Of a stretch of 64,000 nucleotides of DNA, positions 52,247-64,000 are shown piece by piece. Below the pieces are notes generated by a model. That model was not told the DNA's origin and did not search any database. It saw only the letters and a list, made by a program, of their open reading frames with translations. The stretch is from positions 32,040,335 to 32,104,334 of the forward strand of contig NC_088788.1 in NCBI RefSeq assembly GCF_949628265.1. The letters run 5' to 3'. The position numbers were made by a program, and so were the translations under genes. Within the stretch, counting starts at the first letter, position 1. Every line of letters begins with the position of its first letter. This stretch comes from Cloeon dipterum. Lineage: Eukaryota > Arthropoda > Insecta > Ephemeroptera > Baetidae.

Positions 52247-55200
52247 TTATAACTGACTGTCCTCAACTTCTCCTGGCTCATCCAAGGCTTGCCTTCTGTC
52301 TTCCAAAGCCTTCAAAAGTTTTCTCCGGGGACCCAGGGGTAGGCCCAGAGCAACCAAATCGTGGTCAGTCAGCAGCATGAGAGCTTCCAAATCGATCTGC
52401 TCATTTATGAACGTTTGCACATGTTCACCTAGTCCGTGAGCAAGAAGAAATAGTTGCAGGGGAGACCATTCAGCATCGTCTTCGTCATCTGTGGAAATGG
52501 TTCATTAAAGTTTGATTTTTTTTAACTACCCTAACGCTAAGAAAAGAAAAGATGTGTGATAATTTTGGTAGTCGCTCGGACGCTAAATGTGGGAATTAAT
52601 TTACCACTCTCTACGTCTTCATCATCCCACGGAACCTGTCGTCTTCCCCTTGATCCTGAGCTTCCTGCGCTGCCTAATGAATTCCGGCGGTTCCTCACAT
52701 CACCGTTTGATCCCTCTCGGACTGAGGGCATAGCGTTTAGGGTCGCGGTGATTGAATTTCTGGGGCAGAATTCAATATTTTAACTTAAGGACAAACACGT
52801 TATGTGTCGAAAATTACCTGAACGCCACTGATCCAAAGCCAGGTCTGTCAAAAATTGACGATGGCTCGGAAAGAGCGTCATTGTGCAGAAACTCTGGTTC
52901 AGATAAGGTTCTGTTGGAAGAGTTGATCCCTCCCTTTTTGTCATAGGCACCGACATACATGACCTCGGAATCTCTACGCAGACCACTCAAACTTCGCACG
53001 GTTCTTTGGCGCCCATCGCCCTCGTCCGTTATCTGAAAGATAATTTTGGTTATGGGAATCATTTTGGGATACAGAAAAATACTTTAAAGTCAGCTGTTTT
53101 GCTTTGGATCTTCTTCTGCGCGCCAACGACGTTTTTCTTCTGTCCAGCACCCTGGACGATATCAGAAAACTTGGCGGAATCCACCCCTTTGGCCTTTTTG
53201 AGCGCAGCCAAGACATGTGACGGACGATGTGGCATGGTCGTGTCTGGCACGTCCATTTTTTGCCTCTCTTTTTTCAGCCGGCGCTGCTCTTTTTCAGCCA
53301 GACGATCAGCCTAAATAAGTGCGATTGTTCAGTTTTTTATTTTTAAAAATAAATAAAGTTGATTCCACCTTTTTGTGTTGTTTTTCAAGGTCTTTTAGTC
53401 TCTTTTCCGCCTCTTTCAGGGCCTTATCTCTTTTAGCTTTAGCCACTTTTGGCTTGGCCACCTCTTCAGCGGTCACTGCAGAGTCAAGAAAGCGCAAAAC
53501 TTCGTCTCTGTTGTTCATGGCGGCCAGTTCTTTGGCCGAGTGGAAGTCGATGTCCAGGGCCCAGAGGTTGACGCCGAAGTTGGCCAAGAAGGTGACGCAG
53601 TTGAGGTGTCCCCTGGCTGACGATAGGTGCAGTGCTGTGTTTCCAAAGTGGTCAGCTTTATCAGGATCGCCCCTTTAAGCAAAAGTATACAATTATTTAG
53701 AAAACCTTGGAATATATGCGACACGGGGATAAATAAATTAGGCCATTGTCACGTTCAAGCTTTGAGATTAACGCTCGCAGAGTTATCTATCGAGTCAATA
53801 AATTCTTGGAGCGGCGTGATAAGATATAAAAGCAGGCAAAAGTCGCGGTTTCGCCGACATAAGGGACTGGAAGCTCATCTTCACAACCTACAATTTCATT
53901 GTTTTTGGAAACGATGTTTAAAAACCGTGCAGTAAAAGTGAATTTGAATCCTCGTTTATTTTCAATTAAGCGTCAATGAGAAAAGTAAACATCAAGTCTA
54001 ATATAGTAATTTCGAAATTGAGGAAAGTGATAAGTAAATTCACTTTTAATTCACGCGCATAGTACTCTCGCCTTGAATCTGCGACTCATTTTCACCGCCG
54101 CGCTCGAGTGAAATTAAATCGGCGAGGTGCAGACGCAAAATGTGTTGATCTCATTTCCACACTGATAGCAATTATTATCCTGTCGCTGAATCAGAGCGCC
54201 GGTGAGAAAATCGGGCGAGCAGCACCCACAAAAGCAGCTCCGACGTGAACATGCTCTTTTGCGAGACAGCAATAACAAAAGGGAAGGAGCAGCAAACTCT
54301 TGATTTCATCCTTGCCGAGGATTGCCTCACTCGAATGCAATTTTGCTACGTTCACCGCACTACATTATTATTCACAGCAAGCATTTTCAAGCTTGTTATT
54401 TTGTTTGTAAAAAATTGAAGAGAGATGAGTTCATCGAGATAATTAGCAAATGCAATTAAAAACAGCATGAAGTATGAATAATGACGAATGATTCCCTAGA
54501 AAAATATACATTTATGTTGCAATTTATCTCGCTCCCTGTGGATCACTTTAAAATTGAGTTTGATGGTCTGTTTTAATTGCTGCAATTACCCAAGAAACCA
54601 ATATTACTCGCTCGTATAAAAAATCAGCCTGTCTTGATGCTTTTTGTATGTAATTCAACTGACTGATACGTTCTCAAGAGATCCAACATCATAAACGTAT
54701 CAATTCATGTGCAAATTCGCTGATTTCGTGCCGTATTCCTGTTTAATGAAATTGATAAACTAAAAACCGACCATAAAAATGTCTGTAGCAAGGAAGATCC
54801 TTTTTTGTAACTTCTATAAGTCCCAAAATGAAAAAAATATTGCTATGCGAAACGAGGCTTTTGTTTTTTAAATCAAAGTTAAACTAGCTACCCATGGTGG
54901 ACTCTCTTTAAATAAAGACCGATTAGTTGCAATGTTATATGATTTTAAAGGACTTTGAGAGCTAAAATAACATTACTTGGTTTGATTTAATAATATCTAA
55001 AATGGAGCATCAATTTGAAAATTTTCGTTTGATTTTAAAAAGCAGATATAGTGTGCAGCATAAAAATCAGAGCCGGCATGACGCTGTGCTGTTCCTTCCG
55101 GTCATTTGGACCGAGTCTGTTCGGCGCGCAGGTATTTTTTCGTGTGTTCCCCCCTGGGGATGGCTTTATCTGCTTCCGGTCCAGACAGGAAAAGGCGACT

Positions 55201-58200
55201 TTTTTTCTAATCGATTTTGTTTTCGGCTGGCTAGCCACAGCGATAAACTCACCCTCTTCCGACCAGAAGCCGCAGGGCGTCCAAATTGCCTTCGAAAGCA
55301 GCCCATAGGGTCGGCGTCATGCCGTCCTCGTCCTTCAGATTGCAGTCCCTGCGGGTCGCTTCTTTTAACACGTCCAACAACGAGTCTCTCGCCGCTCTAA
55401 AATGCAGAAAATCGAGAAAATTAGGATGTGAAAAGAATTAAAATACGAAGAAATTTGATCTTTAGCAAACATTTTAAAGTCCAGTCCGTTTTGGTTAACA
55501 TTGCAATAACAATTAATACCATTACGTATTTTTTTAAAAAAAATTAAATGATTTCAGCCTCTAACGTGTATCAGTGACATATGTGTCAATAGCGTCAATT
55601 GAATAATTGAGTTTTATCAGTTAACCTAATTTTGGTTCGGTTGGAAAGCAATCAACTATCGCACTAGAGTGGCATTGAAAACTTTCTGCGTACACTTAGT
55701 GCACCATTTTCGCGAAGCTATCAGTAGTATAAATGAAAGTAATGACGAATTCCGGGAACTGTGTATGAAAAAATATTAATTTCTCTCACATATCGCTGAT
55801 TGGGAGGTGATTCGTCCTTTTTAGATATCATTGCTAATCGTTGCATTAATATTTTCGTAATTTCTCTCAGCGCGAAAGCAAAAGTTACTTTTGCTCGCCG
55901 ATCGCCGTCAGCACGTTGAACGCAATCGACCAGGTCGATGTATCATTTTATTCACGGTCTGTTTGTAATTTTCAAACCAAGTTCATTGCCTCTCTCCCGT
56001 AGTTGCTGAATTTACGCCGATATTGTACCCTGCGTGCTGCTCATGCATGCACGTGGACCGTGGACGTGGACCCATTAGTGCGTTCACGATTATTCGTCGC
56101 TGCATGCACGGCCAAATGCAAATTCAACTGCTTCCTGTTCGCGTAGATTAAAAAAATTTGCATTGTAAGCTAAAAGAAAAATTGCCCAAAGGGTTTGATG
56201 CAATCTATAATCAAACCAATGAGCATGACGAGAGAGCTAAACAGAAAAGATCTTTAAACCTTTTTTAATAAGTTTATCTCTATTTCTTTTAAATTTATAA
56301 AAAGACGGGTTTTTAAGAGATAATAACTATTTTTCTTTAACAAAAACCACTGAAATGTTTTCGTAAACCGGAAATGTGAGCTGTGAGAGTCATAGCAGGG
56401 CTAATTATGGTCGCTGCTCAAGTTCACATTTTATTATATAGAGAGAGGCGCTCTGTAATTTTTCTCTTACTCAGTGCACACACAAATATTGCACTTTTCA
56501 GTCCCACATGTTCGGGAGGACGTGTTGCAATTTGCCTTGACGTGGCCGCCAAACTTTTGACTTTGATTATTTTTATATTCTGCAGCCGCCTACATGACCG
56601 AAAAGCGTGACGGAACTCTCGGGAGCTGCATGCAACTGCCAGGAGGTGGTCGTTATCTTAGACGGCAATTGGCCGCGGAGAGTTAGTTTCAAGTGCATCT
56701 CCGCGTCAGAAGTTCAAATGAAGCAATTAGACAGGGTCGATTGTCTGCTCACTCAGTCACACGAGAGTCCAAATCTTGCTTTTGTAATTTTTGTAGAGGA
56801 AGAGAAATCGTGGCGCTGTGTGCAGTAACAAACTGTCCGAACGCATCAATTCGGGTTGCATAAGAGAAATCTGGAGCGTCAAACGCGATTGATGCACCTG
56901 ATTGAATCCCAGCGCGAAGATGACCCACATGCAGCCCAGTCTCGCGCCCGCCACTACGGTCTGTTCAATTATCCGCCAGACTCACCGCAAATCGTACAGC
57001 TTTTTCACCTAGGCCAATGATATATCAATATCATTTTCTCACACAAGCAACTTGACTCGAATGAAAACTGTTATTGTCTCTAACGGAATCGTCAACAAAA
57101 ATTGTTTATGCCTACTCGAATGACTAAAATTACTCTCGTTAAATCACACAGATACAGGATTTGACTGAATTAAATGGAGCAAAATGATAGAGGAGGCGAC
57201 TGAATCACGCATTTTAGAAGAGCAGGTTAGTCAATCAATCAATAGTTGACTTTTGATTCCACTTTACTGCAGCAAAAACTGAAGGGTGATTTCTAGTGTG
57301 TGCTACTTGACAGATCGACTTTGATAGAAATGTAAACAATCCAGAGATATATTATCAGTTTTAGTATTAGAAAAATCTATTTGCCAAAATTCTTTTCAAC
57401 GTTCTAGCAAGGGACTGTACTTTTGAGACCTAACTCTGATGCGTTTTGTCTCACAGACGTTTAATCAAAAATTATCAAGCACAAAAACAAAATTAGTGTC
57501 ATTGAGATTTGTTTTCAAATCAAATTTGCGTTTTTATCAATTAGGAGTCATTGTTTCCTGGCAAGTATATGCTCACCTATATGCAAATTGCGCAATTTAT
57601 TATATTATCAAGCTTTATCCTCTCATTTTTAACTCACACTCTGCTGAAAATATCGAAAAGGAAACTCAGCAATAATATTCCCATCCTTGTTGCAATGCAG
57701 CAAATTGCGTCTGCTTCTATTCTGTTTCGTCAGCGTCAATTTAACAAAAATCGCATGGTGACGTGCCATTGGCGCACTCTTTTCTTTTGTTCTCCCTTGG
57801 TATCAAATTGCTCTAAGTGAGGGGCACGATTGAGTGATTGAGTCAGCTCCTCAACGAGAAACCTTTGAAATTGTGTTTAGCGCATGATAAAAGTACAATT
57901 TTTTAAACTTATCCGAGATGCCAATCGCACTATGCGCGGCTCGTCTCGATGACGCACGCAAGATAAGAGAAATGTTCATATTAAAGTCATAATGACGAAT
58001 TGCTTTGCTGCGATATTGATTAACCAGACGGTACGTGTGGGATAATTAGCAAACACTTTTATTTGTACACAACCGTCGACGCCCATTCGCCTCGTTTATT
58101 TTTAATGGAATCAATAAAGATGGATTATGCTGCTAATAAAACCGCGCTATCTCTCAACAACGCTCCTTCATTTCTGTAGTACGTCAATAATATGTGAAAA

Positions 58201-60031
58201 TTGATCAATCGCCTTTTAATCCGAAACTGCGAGAAACGCTTCATTTTTCACAACATTTTGCGAAACTCTCCTTCGAGATAAGCCTCATAAAATACTGCGT
58301 ATAAAAAATTCAGATCATGCAACGTCAGGAAAGTGTATCTAAACCTAAATCATACTGGTCGAGAACCATCAGTCTGTGTCAAAACGGTAAAAGTGCACAA
58401 ATAATGACCAAAATCACGAAACACGAACAGATGTGTGGGACTGGTCGAGAGGCAAATAATGAAAAATCACTTCCTCCTCTCGCACTCGTGCGACTCGCTC
58501 CGTTGACTTTTTGTTCCGTGATCGAGTCTGATGCCAAAAAAGACAACAGATTTAGTCAAACCGAGGCCATAGCGGTGCACTAAAATGAACAGTTGCACAC
58601 TCGTTTGAGCATAATTGCGCTTTTACTCGGCAAACACAGCGCATTAGATTCACCTGGCTGCCCATTTCATTTACCTAGCTAAGAGGACGTATGATTAATT
58701 ATATTTAACTGGTTCGTGTGCACTAAGGCTTAATGTAGGTTGTATAAACGATTATTAACTTTAAGAAATAGCGCATTTTTATCTCATGTATCAGTTCACT
58801 GTTATCACCTTAGATATTGCAGAAAGAATGTCATGGGAAAATATAGCACTTAAGTCCGGTAATGAGCTAATGGACGCATACAAATTTTTCTGGTTCGCGC
58901 ATTAACCAAGAGAATTGATAGAAAGTATAACGATTCAATTTCCATTCACGCGTAATTGATTTGTTGATGCACGCGCAAAGCAATTAATCAGAAAGCTGTG
59001 CATTGAACTGATTCTAGAGGTATAGCAATAATGTATAAGAGGTGTTAAAAATTATTTTGTAGCCGCGGATGCGTAATTAGAGTGTGCAAATCTATAATAA
59101 AACGCATCTGTGTTATCTCAATATGATTCACAATTGGATTTGAGATTGTGTGTGTGTAGTTACCGTAAATTTTCTTCTCTCATTTCTATGATTTAAAATT
59201 TCAATTTGGCATAAAGAATTATTTTACTCTTTTCCAAAGATATCTGTAGCAGCGGCGATTGCCAGCAACTGTTTACAATGACACAAATTCGAGTGTTGCA
59301 AAATCTCTACAGTAAAAAATTCAACCCTTTGTCGGAAATTAGTAGCGATCGCCGCTGCCACAGCGATATGATAAAATGAAACCAATTACAGCTTGTCGCA
59401 AGTCTGTGAGCCAATGACAATCAATTGATGGGTCCAAGCAGTTAATTTTCTTGTACTCTATTGTTATCAATAAATCTATAATATATATAATGAAAATTTG
59501 TTGCGTAAATCTGATATCTGGTTGAGCAAAACTTTCTGTACAAACACGGAAAATCTAATACGATAATTATTATAACCATTCACATTATGGATGAGTTGTA
59601 ATATAATTAATAATATATAACAACTGTTCCACATTCAAATTAATTCATAATCAAAGTTAAAATAGCTATAGTATAGTCAAAATTTTCAAGTTGTAAAACT
59701 ACTTTTGCTAAATTAAATCATTATTTCTAGCAAATATTGTAAAAAACGGGTTTTGTAACGCAACTAGATGATCATTGATAAAAAGTGCAACGACAGCAAC
59801 TCTATTGCCTCACTCCGAACACCGTGCACCGATAGAAATTTTTGTTGCCATCGCAACCAAGCACCACCAAATTTAAAATAAAAAATAAAAATAACTAGTA
59901 AGGTCTATAAAAACTATTTAGGGCTATAAAACAAGTGTAAAAAGAGAGCTAGAGAAAAAAGTTAACACACTAAAAATGCTCTACATTTAAAGCTGATGGT
60001 ATACTGACCTGTGAAAGCGGTCCGTCGCCAT
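52247..60031 (-). CDS. Sans: SANS / USH1G scaffold: ankyrin repeats, central region, SAM, PDZ-binding tail
   Basis: Scaffold of the Usher type 1 complex that binds myosin VIIa and harmonin at tip-link anchors and microvilli. Exons on the minus strand: 60031-60009, 55396-55253, 53672-53369, 53310-53083, 53032-52818, 52759-52605, 52488-52247. They give 436 residues (human 461). The start [16 protein letters not shown] matches the family's short N-terminus. Ankyrin repeats follow: [55 protein letters not shown]. Then comes a lysine-rich coiled-coil-like stretch, the central region with [16 protein letters not shown] and [12 protein letters not shown], and an SLGSAGSS...VPWDDED block. The SAM domain ends at [15 protein letters not shown]. 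The protein ends in EDSQL, a class I PDZ ligand (S-x-L) equivalent to the human TEL end. Intron 1 is 4.6 kb. Confidence 0.96.
53673..55252 (-). other. SANS intron 2
   Basis: 1.6 kb AT-rich intron. No gene or repeat recognised. Confidence 0.7.
55397..60008 (-). other. SANS intron 1, 4.6 kb
   Basis: Mostly AT-rich. It contains one clear inverted repeat at 59241-59368. GC-richer patches at about 55870-56130 and 56500-57000 have no coding signature. Nothing else was supported. Confidence 0.6.
59241..59368. repeat. Inverted repeat with GC-rich 23-base arms
   Basis: Left arm 59241-59263 reads TATCTGTAGCAGCGGCGATT then GCC. The reverse complement of the right arm, 59345-59368, reads TATCGCTGTGGCAGCGGCGA then TCGC. 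They match except for a two-base gap and a few transitions, across a loop of about 80 bases. This may be a small MITE or a hairpin RNA gene. Confidence 0.6.
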
Positions 60032-62885
60032 GGCTGTGGTGTTTAGTCGGTCTCGCCGCGCTCACTGCTCAATTGCTGCGCGGCGGATGGCTCAGTCACA
60101 CCTGGGTAACTCCCACGCAGGTGGCGCCCCCGCGAGGGTGTCCGCTCAGCCGGAACGAGAGCGACCGCGGCGGCCGCCGACAGTCAAGCGCCATCTCCAC
60201 TCGCACCATCCAGTGCTCTAGTTGCGAATTGAGTCGGTGCGATAATTATGCGGCGCTGTCAGATGGAGAAACGACAGTTTTATTAGTTGAAGCAGCGAGA
60301 TTAAGTGTCAAAGATAATGAGGGACAATATGCAAAACTTATCTACTCAATAGATGTCTTGAATAATGTTTCGAAATATTTCTCCCGTTGTTTTAATTCTT
60401 ATTAAAATGTTGTTGCTTGGGAGCAGTGGCTAATTAGTTTCAAATTAACTTAATTGTGGTTATGAAGGGACAGGGCAACTCCAGAGTAAATTAGTACATC
60501 CAGACAAGCAATAATGTATGTTTTATATCCGCTGAAAAGGTTTCAGGCTTATATTATTATTTCAAAGCGAAATTTTTAAATAATTATCAATGATATTATT
60601 CAATGCATCTTTATTTTCAAAATCGGTAGTCAATTTGTAACGTAGCTGAGAGCTTTATGTTAAACAAGTTAACTAAGAGCACGAAGGCACAGCAATAGTG
60701 AGCCCTGATGAGTAAGATAATGTTTTCAATATTTTGCTATTTTTTGCTCTTTTTGCTATACCGAACGCCTTGCAGAGGGATGAAAACTGTGCCGCCGAGC
60801 AGTGTTTCCGTGCGGGTGGCATAATATATCGTTCCACTCATTCAACACACGAAAGTCAAACGTGTTTTTCTTAGGTGCAGGCTGGGGTCTGATATCATTT
60901 TCTTATTGTTATACTGATTTTGAGTTAAATAGGCAGCTAGTATTTTAGTGTTTAGTTAAATTTAAAAATGGAAAATTGCCAAAATGAAAGTTTTTTAAAA
61001 GATCATTGCTTTTTCTACCTGTAAATATCAATTTCACTTGGACAAGATCTCTGTTGTACTTTCGTTTTTTGAAAATTTATAAGTTAAATTTGTTCAGCTT
61101 TGAATTCTCCACCGATTTAAAAAAAGATGTAATGCTAAATTGCTTGAATCGATATATACTGTGATAAAACTTTTACCGGAACTTGGAAGTGGCGATCTGT
61201 TCTTTTGTCAACTGTTTAATTTGTTTAGCTTTCATTATGGTGTTTTTTAAAAGTAAAAATTACCTTTTTTAACCGTTTTTTATTTTACAGGTCTATTTAA
61301 GATGACAAATTATTACGAGAATTTTTTTTTCTTGTATTCATCACAACTTACCTTATATTAATCGCATCTCCAGAGATAGGCTTATCAAGGAGATTAAAAA
61401 GACTTTTCTCTGTCAACAGCTACATCAATAAATTTAATTGAAATTTACGAGCAAATATGAAGTCGATTATTTAAAATGTTGTGTGGACTTGCAGGGGGCT
61501 ATTTCAAAAGAAGTTGTAATTTGAACATTAAGATGGATTTATTAACTAACACACGATACACTAAACTACAAAATTTTTACTGGAAGGTGATTTGATTTCG
61601 TTTTAGAATTAAAAGGCACGTGGGATTTTTTACAGAGCTTCAAGTCCTTACTGTAACTTCATTAATTTTTTTTATAGAAAAAGTGCTTCAGGGCAGCACG
61701 CATGCCGTTGATAAAACTTGATTCTTAAATTGTACGTTGTGTGGAAGATTATGAGTGATAGCACACGTCCGGTAATTTCAATGCCCGACATGTATCGTAA
61801 CTAGTGACTCTCAAAATGATAAATACTTGTGATTTAAGATATTTATACAGGAATTCCAGTTGCCTCCTCTCACATGTTATCAAAGTTCCCTGCTCGTTTT
61901 TGTCTTTGCGGCTTGAGACAGGGTAAAATTCTTATCAATGTCTAGGAAATTTTAGAAATTACTTGATTTATCACAGAGTTGCATTCACAGTCCTCACTCG
62001 CGCAGGAGTAATTAGTCACGTTGCTAACAAATAACTTAGTGAAAATTGTGACAAGCGTGTCTCGTGAACACATTTGTCTATCAACAAAACATGCTGGCTC
62101 CCTACTAATTTTAACCACCATGACCTTCTGGGCCAATTTCAGAGGCCTTACAGAGCTGGTTAGCCATGAATTTATTTAATCTAAATTTTAAATAGGGGCT
62201 TTATTATCAAGACACACAGTTTGTTTTCTTCGCAAAGGAAATAATTTATGTTCAATCGGGCGCATTGCAATGATTTCGGTCTGATTTATATGTATGCCGC
62301 TAGCCTGTTCTCATCTCAACATGATTTTTTTTGACCACGTGGTGCATTAACTTGGATGAAATTAAACAACGACAGCAAAGCACAAATTGATTCATTTTTT
62401 ATTCTTGTTTATTTTTAGATTTTTACTCTCTGAAAATAATCAGAAAGTGCAGTAGCAAAAAACATTTTCTTATCATTCCTGAAAAACTGCGAAGAAAAAT
62501 TGATGACGCTCAAAAAGCTCTTCATGTGTATTTTTAATTATCTTCCACTCGGAAGCAAGGTCGGAAACTTTCAGAAAACCAAAGATGAATGCCATGCAGT
62601 CTATATCGGGTAGTTTGTTTTTTTATTAACCTGCCGACGAGTGCTCGATAGCTATAATGCATTGTGCGATTAAAATAATCTACAATAATTGAGGTAATGA
62701 ATGCGCACAGAAGCATTACGCGCGGCGAGTGTGTGAGGTACTTGGCGAAATTCACCGCGATAATTATCATGCGCAGACGAGGGGGCGCTCAGGGGAGATA
62801 GATAAGTAACCGAGCTGATGCTCTTATCACGATCGCATCCGGAGCTACTTATTGTGGGTGGATTGACAAACGTGCAAGCACAATC
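60032..62885. promoter_or_regulatory. Divergent intergenic region between the two SANS-type genes
   Basis: 2.85 kb between oppositely pointing start codons. A GC-rich, CpG-rich island at about 60010-60270 sits over and just upstream of the SANS start and is the likely SANS promoter and 5' UTR. Plus-strand open frames across it are not supported as protein. The rest is AT-rich and empty to about 62700, where the second gene's upstream sequence begins. Confidence 0.5.
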
Positions 62886-63067
62886 ATGCCAGCGACCACG
62901 GTAGTCAGCACGCGGTACCACCGTGCGGCCCGCGACGGCCTCTTCGACATGGTCAAGCAGGCGTCCTCCAAAGACGCCAACCAGAAGGACGACCTCGGCA
63001 TGACGCCAACCATGTGGGCAGCTTTTTCTGGACACAGCCAAGTCCTCAGGCTGCTCGTCAGCAAAGG
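62886..63067 (+). CDS. Second SANS/ANKS4B-type paralogue, first exon (runs off the right edge)
   Basis: Ankyrin-repeat start of a second USH1G/ANKS4B-family scaffold. The exon opens MPATTVVSTRYHRAARDGLF and continues MVKQASSKDANQKDDLGMTP, then TMWAAFSGHSQVLRLLVSKG. It ends at a donor (AAAGG|gtaaac) in phase 2. The neighbouring SANS gene has an intron in the same phase at the same place (LLVGRG), which supports common descent. In SANS the first exon is split after the F-H of MATDRFH, while here that intron is absent. About 60 residues are present; the remaining ankyrin, central and SAM exons should lie beyond 64000, as no second exon was seen by the edge. Vertebrates also have two such genes, USH1G and ANKS4B, but orthology cannot be decided from one exon. 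Confidence 0.85.
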
Positions 63068-64000
63068 GTAAACAAATTTAACTTAAAACGCCTAAAACAG
63101 ACTTTTAAGAATTAAATTTCCAAGTTACTTAAACTTAGCTATGTTTTTTTTATTCGTAGAAAAACTCGTGCAACTATGAAATTTAGACGATCGACTATTT
63201 TTTACCTTTCCAATCATTACAATCATTAATGGGTACGTCAATTGAACTCGAATCATACAATTTTTTCAATTAACTTAAATTAAATCAGCTCTTTCTTACC
63301 TGAAAAATAATTAATCGTGTTTCAATGGTAAAATTCTGATTTTTTAGGGTCAGAAGTGTAAATTTTAATTCAAGGGTTAAAAAATAATAATTAGAACATA
63401 TACACAACAAATCGAGCTGCTCGTTCTTAGATCTTATTTAGTGATTGATTTACATTTGTCGAATTTGCGTTTTCGAAATTTTGGGCAGATATTTGTCTGA
63501 AAAAATAATAGATCTAAGTTATTTTTACCTCGAGCTCTATAAATTCCTTAAAACGTCGATGAAGATGATATTTTTTATGTTAAAATGCATTTAAAAGCGT
63601 AAAATCTTGTGAATTCTGCCAATAACGTGATGAAAACCGAATAAGTATAATATTTTGCTCTAAGAAAGTTTGGAAATGTTCAAAAAGTTTGCCTAAAACC
63701 TGTGTAATATTCACAGCCCTGCTACATGCATTTCTTTAACATGAGGTTTTTTCGATTTTCCGCCCAAATTTTAATTTATACTAAAGCACTCATTTCCCAA
63801 GTAGCGAACATAAAAAACTTACACATTTAAGTTAGAAAAAAGCTTGTAAAAAGATAATGAAACTGCTTAGAATTCAAGAATTTTTCAAATCCCCCAAATC
63901 CCCATAGACGGTAGCACTGAAATTCACTTTTAAAGCTTGGAGACTGAGGAAATTAAATCAGCCCAAGCTTTTAGTCATTTTTTTTAAATTAAATCATTTG
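63068..64000 (+). other. Start of intron 1 of the second SANS-type gene
   Basis: AT-rich, with no exon or repeat recognised up to the window edge. Confidence 0.6.

Noticed and set aside
60030-60405. Plus-strand frames over the SANS promoter island
   Set aside because: Arginine/histidine-rich translation of GC-rich sequence upstream of a minus-strand gene, no homology.

Overview
The window is a stretch of an animal nuclear genome, almost certainly an insect (at least an arthropod). Genes are split by mostly short GT-AG introns. Exons are GC-rich in an AT-rich background. The content is metazoan: an eleven-repeat cadherin, kynurenine 3-monooxygenase, eL14, MLH1, XPF, a TALE homeobox gene and SANS. 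The species cannot be named from the sequence. I joined exons by hand from GT/AG sites, reading phase and recognisable protein families. All joins listed keep frame.

Layout, left to right. 1-9130 (-): all but the 3' part of a Cad99C/protocadherin-15 gene, with signal peptide and eleven cadherin repeats; its likely noncoding first exon lies near 19.8-20.3 kb, giving a ~10.7 kb first intron. 22.5-27.0 kb (+): complete kynurenine 3-monooxygenase (KMO/cinnabar). 27.3-28.6 kb (-): ribosomal protein eL14. 29.0-29.7 kb (+): an SFT2D3-type vesicle transport protein. 29.8-33.0 kb (-): MLH1. 33.6-34.1 kb (+): a C6orf120/UPF0669 homologue. 35.1-38.5 kb (+): XPF/ERCC4 (mei-9). 39.9-41.1 kb (-): the 3' exons of a divergent TALE homeobox gene. 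47.9-50.8 kb (+): a HAPSTR1 (C16orf72) homologue. 52.2-60.0 kb (-): complete SANS/USH1G. 62.9 kb (+): first exon of a second SANS paralogue running off the right edge.

How they fit together. Two groups stand out. First, Cad99C (PCDH15) and two SANS-type scaffolds are partners in the Usher type 1 tip-link/microvillus complex, and here they lie within about 60 kb. Second, MLH1 and XPF, two DNA-repair genes that also act in meiotic recombination, flank one small secreted-protein gene. Genes between 22 and 39 kb are tightly packed in convergent and divergent pairs. By contrast 9-22 kb, 41-47.8 kb and 55-63 kb are sparse and hold introns, candidate promoters, foldback repeats, a MITE-like element, microsatellites and one non-LTR retrotransposon relic.

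The most useful leads are the Usher-complex linkage, the head-to-head SANS pair, a possible internal signal-peptide first exon in Cad99C, a compact XPF without its usual linker, and several unannotated inverted-repeat elements. I found no CRISPR array, operon, tRNA, rRNA or viral gene.
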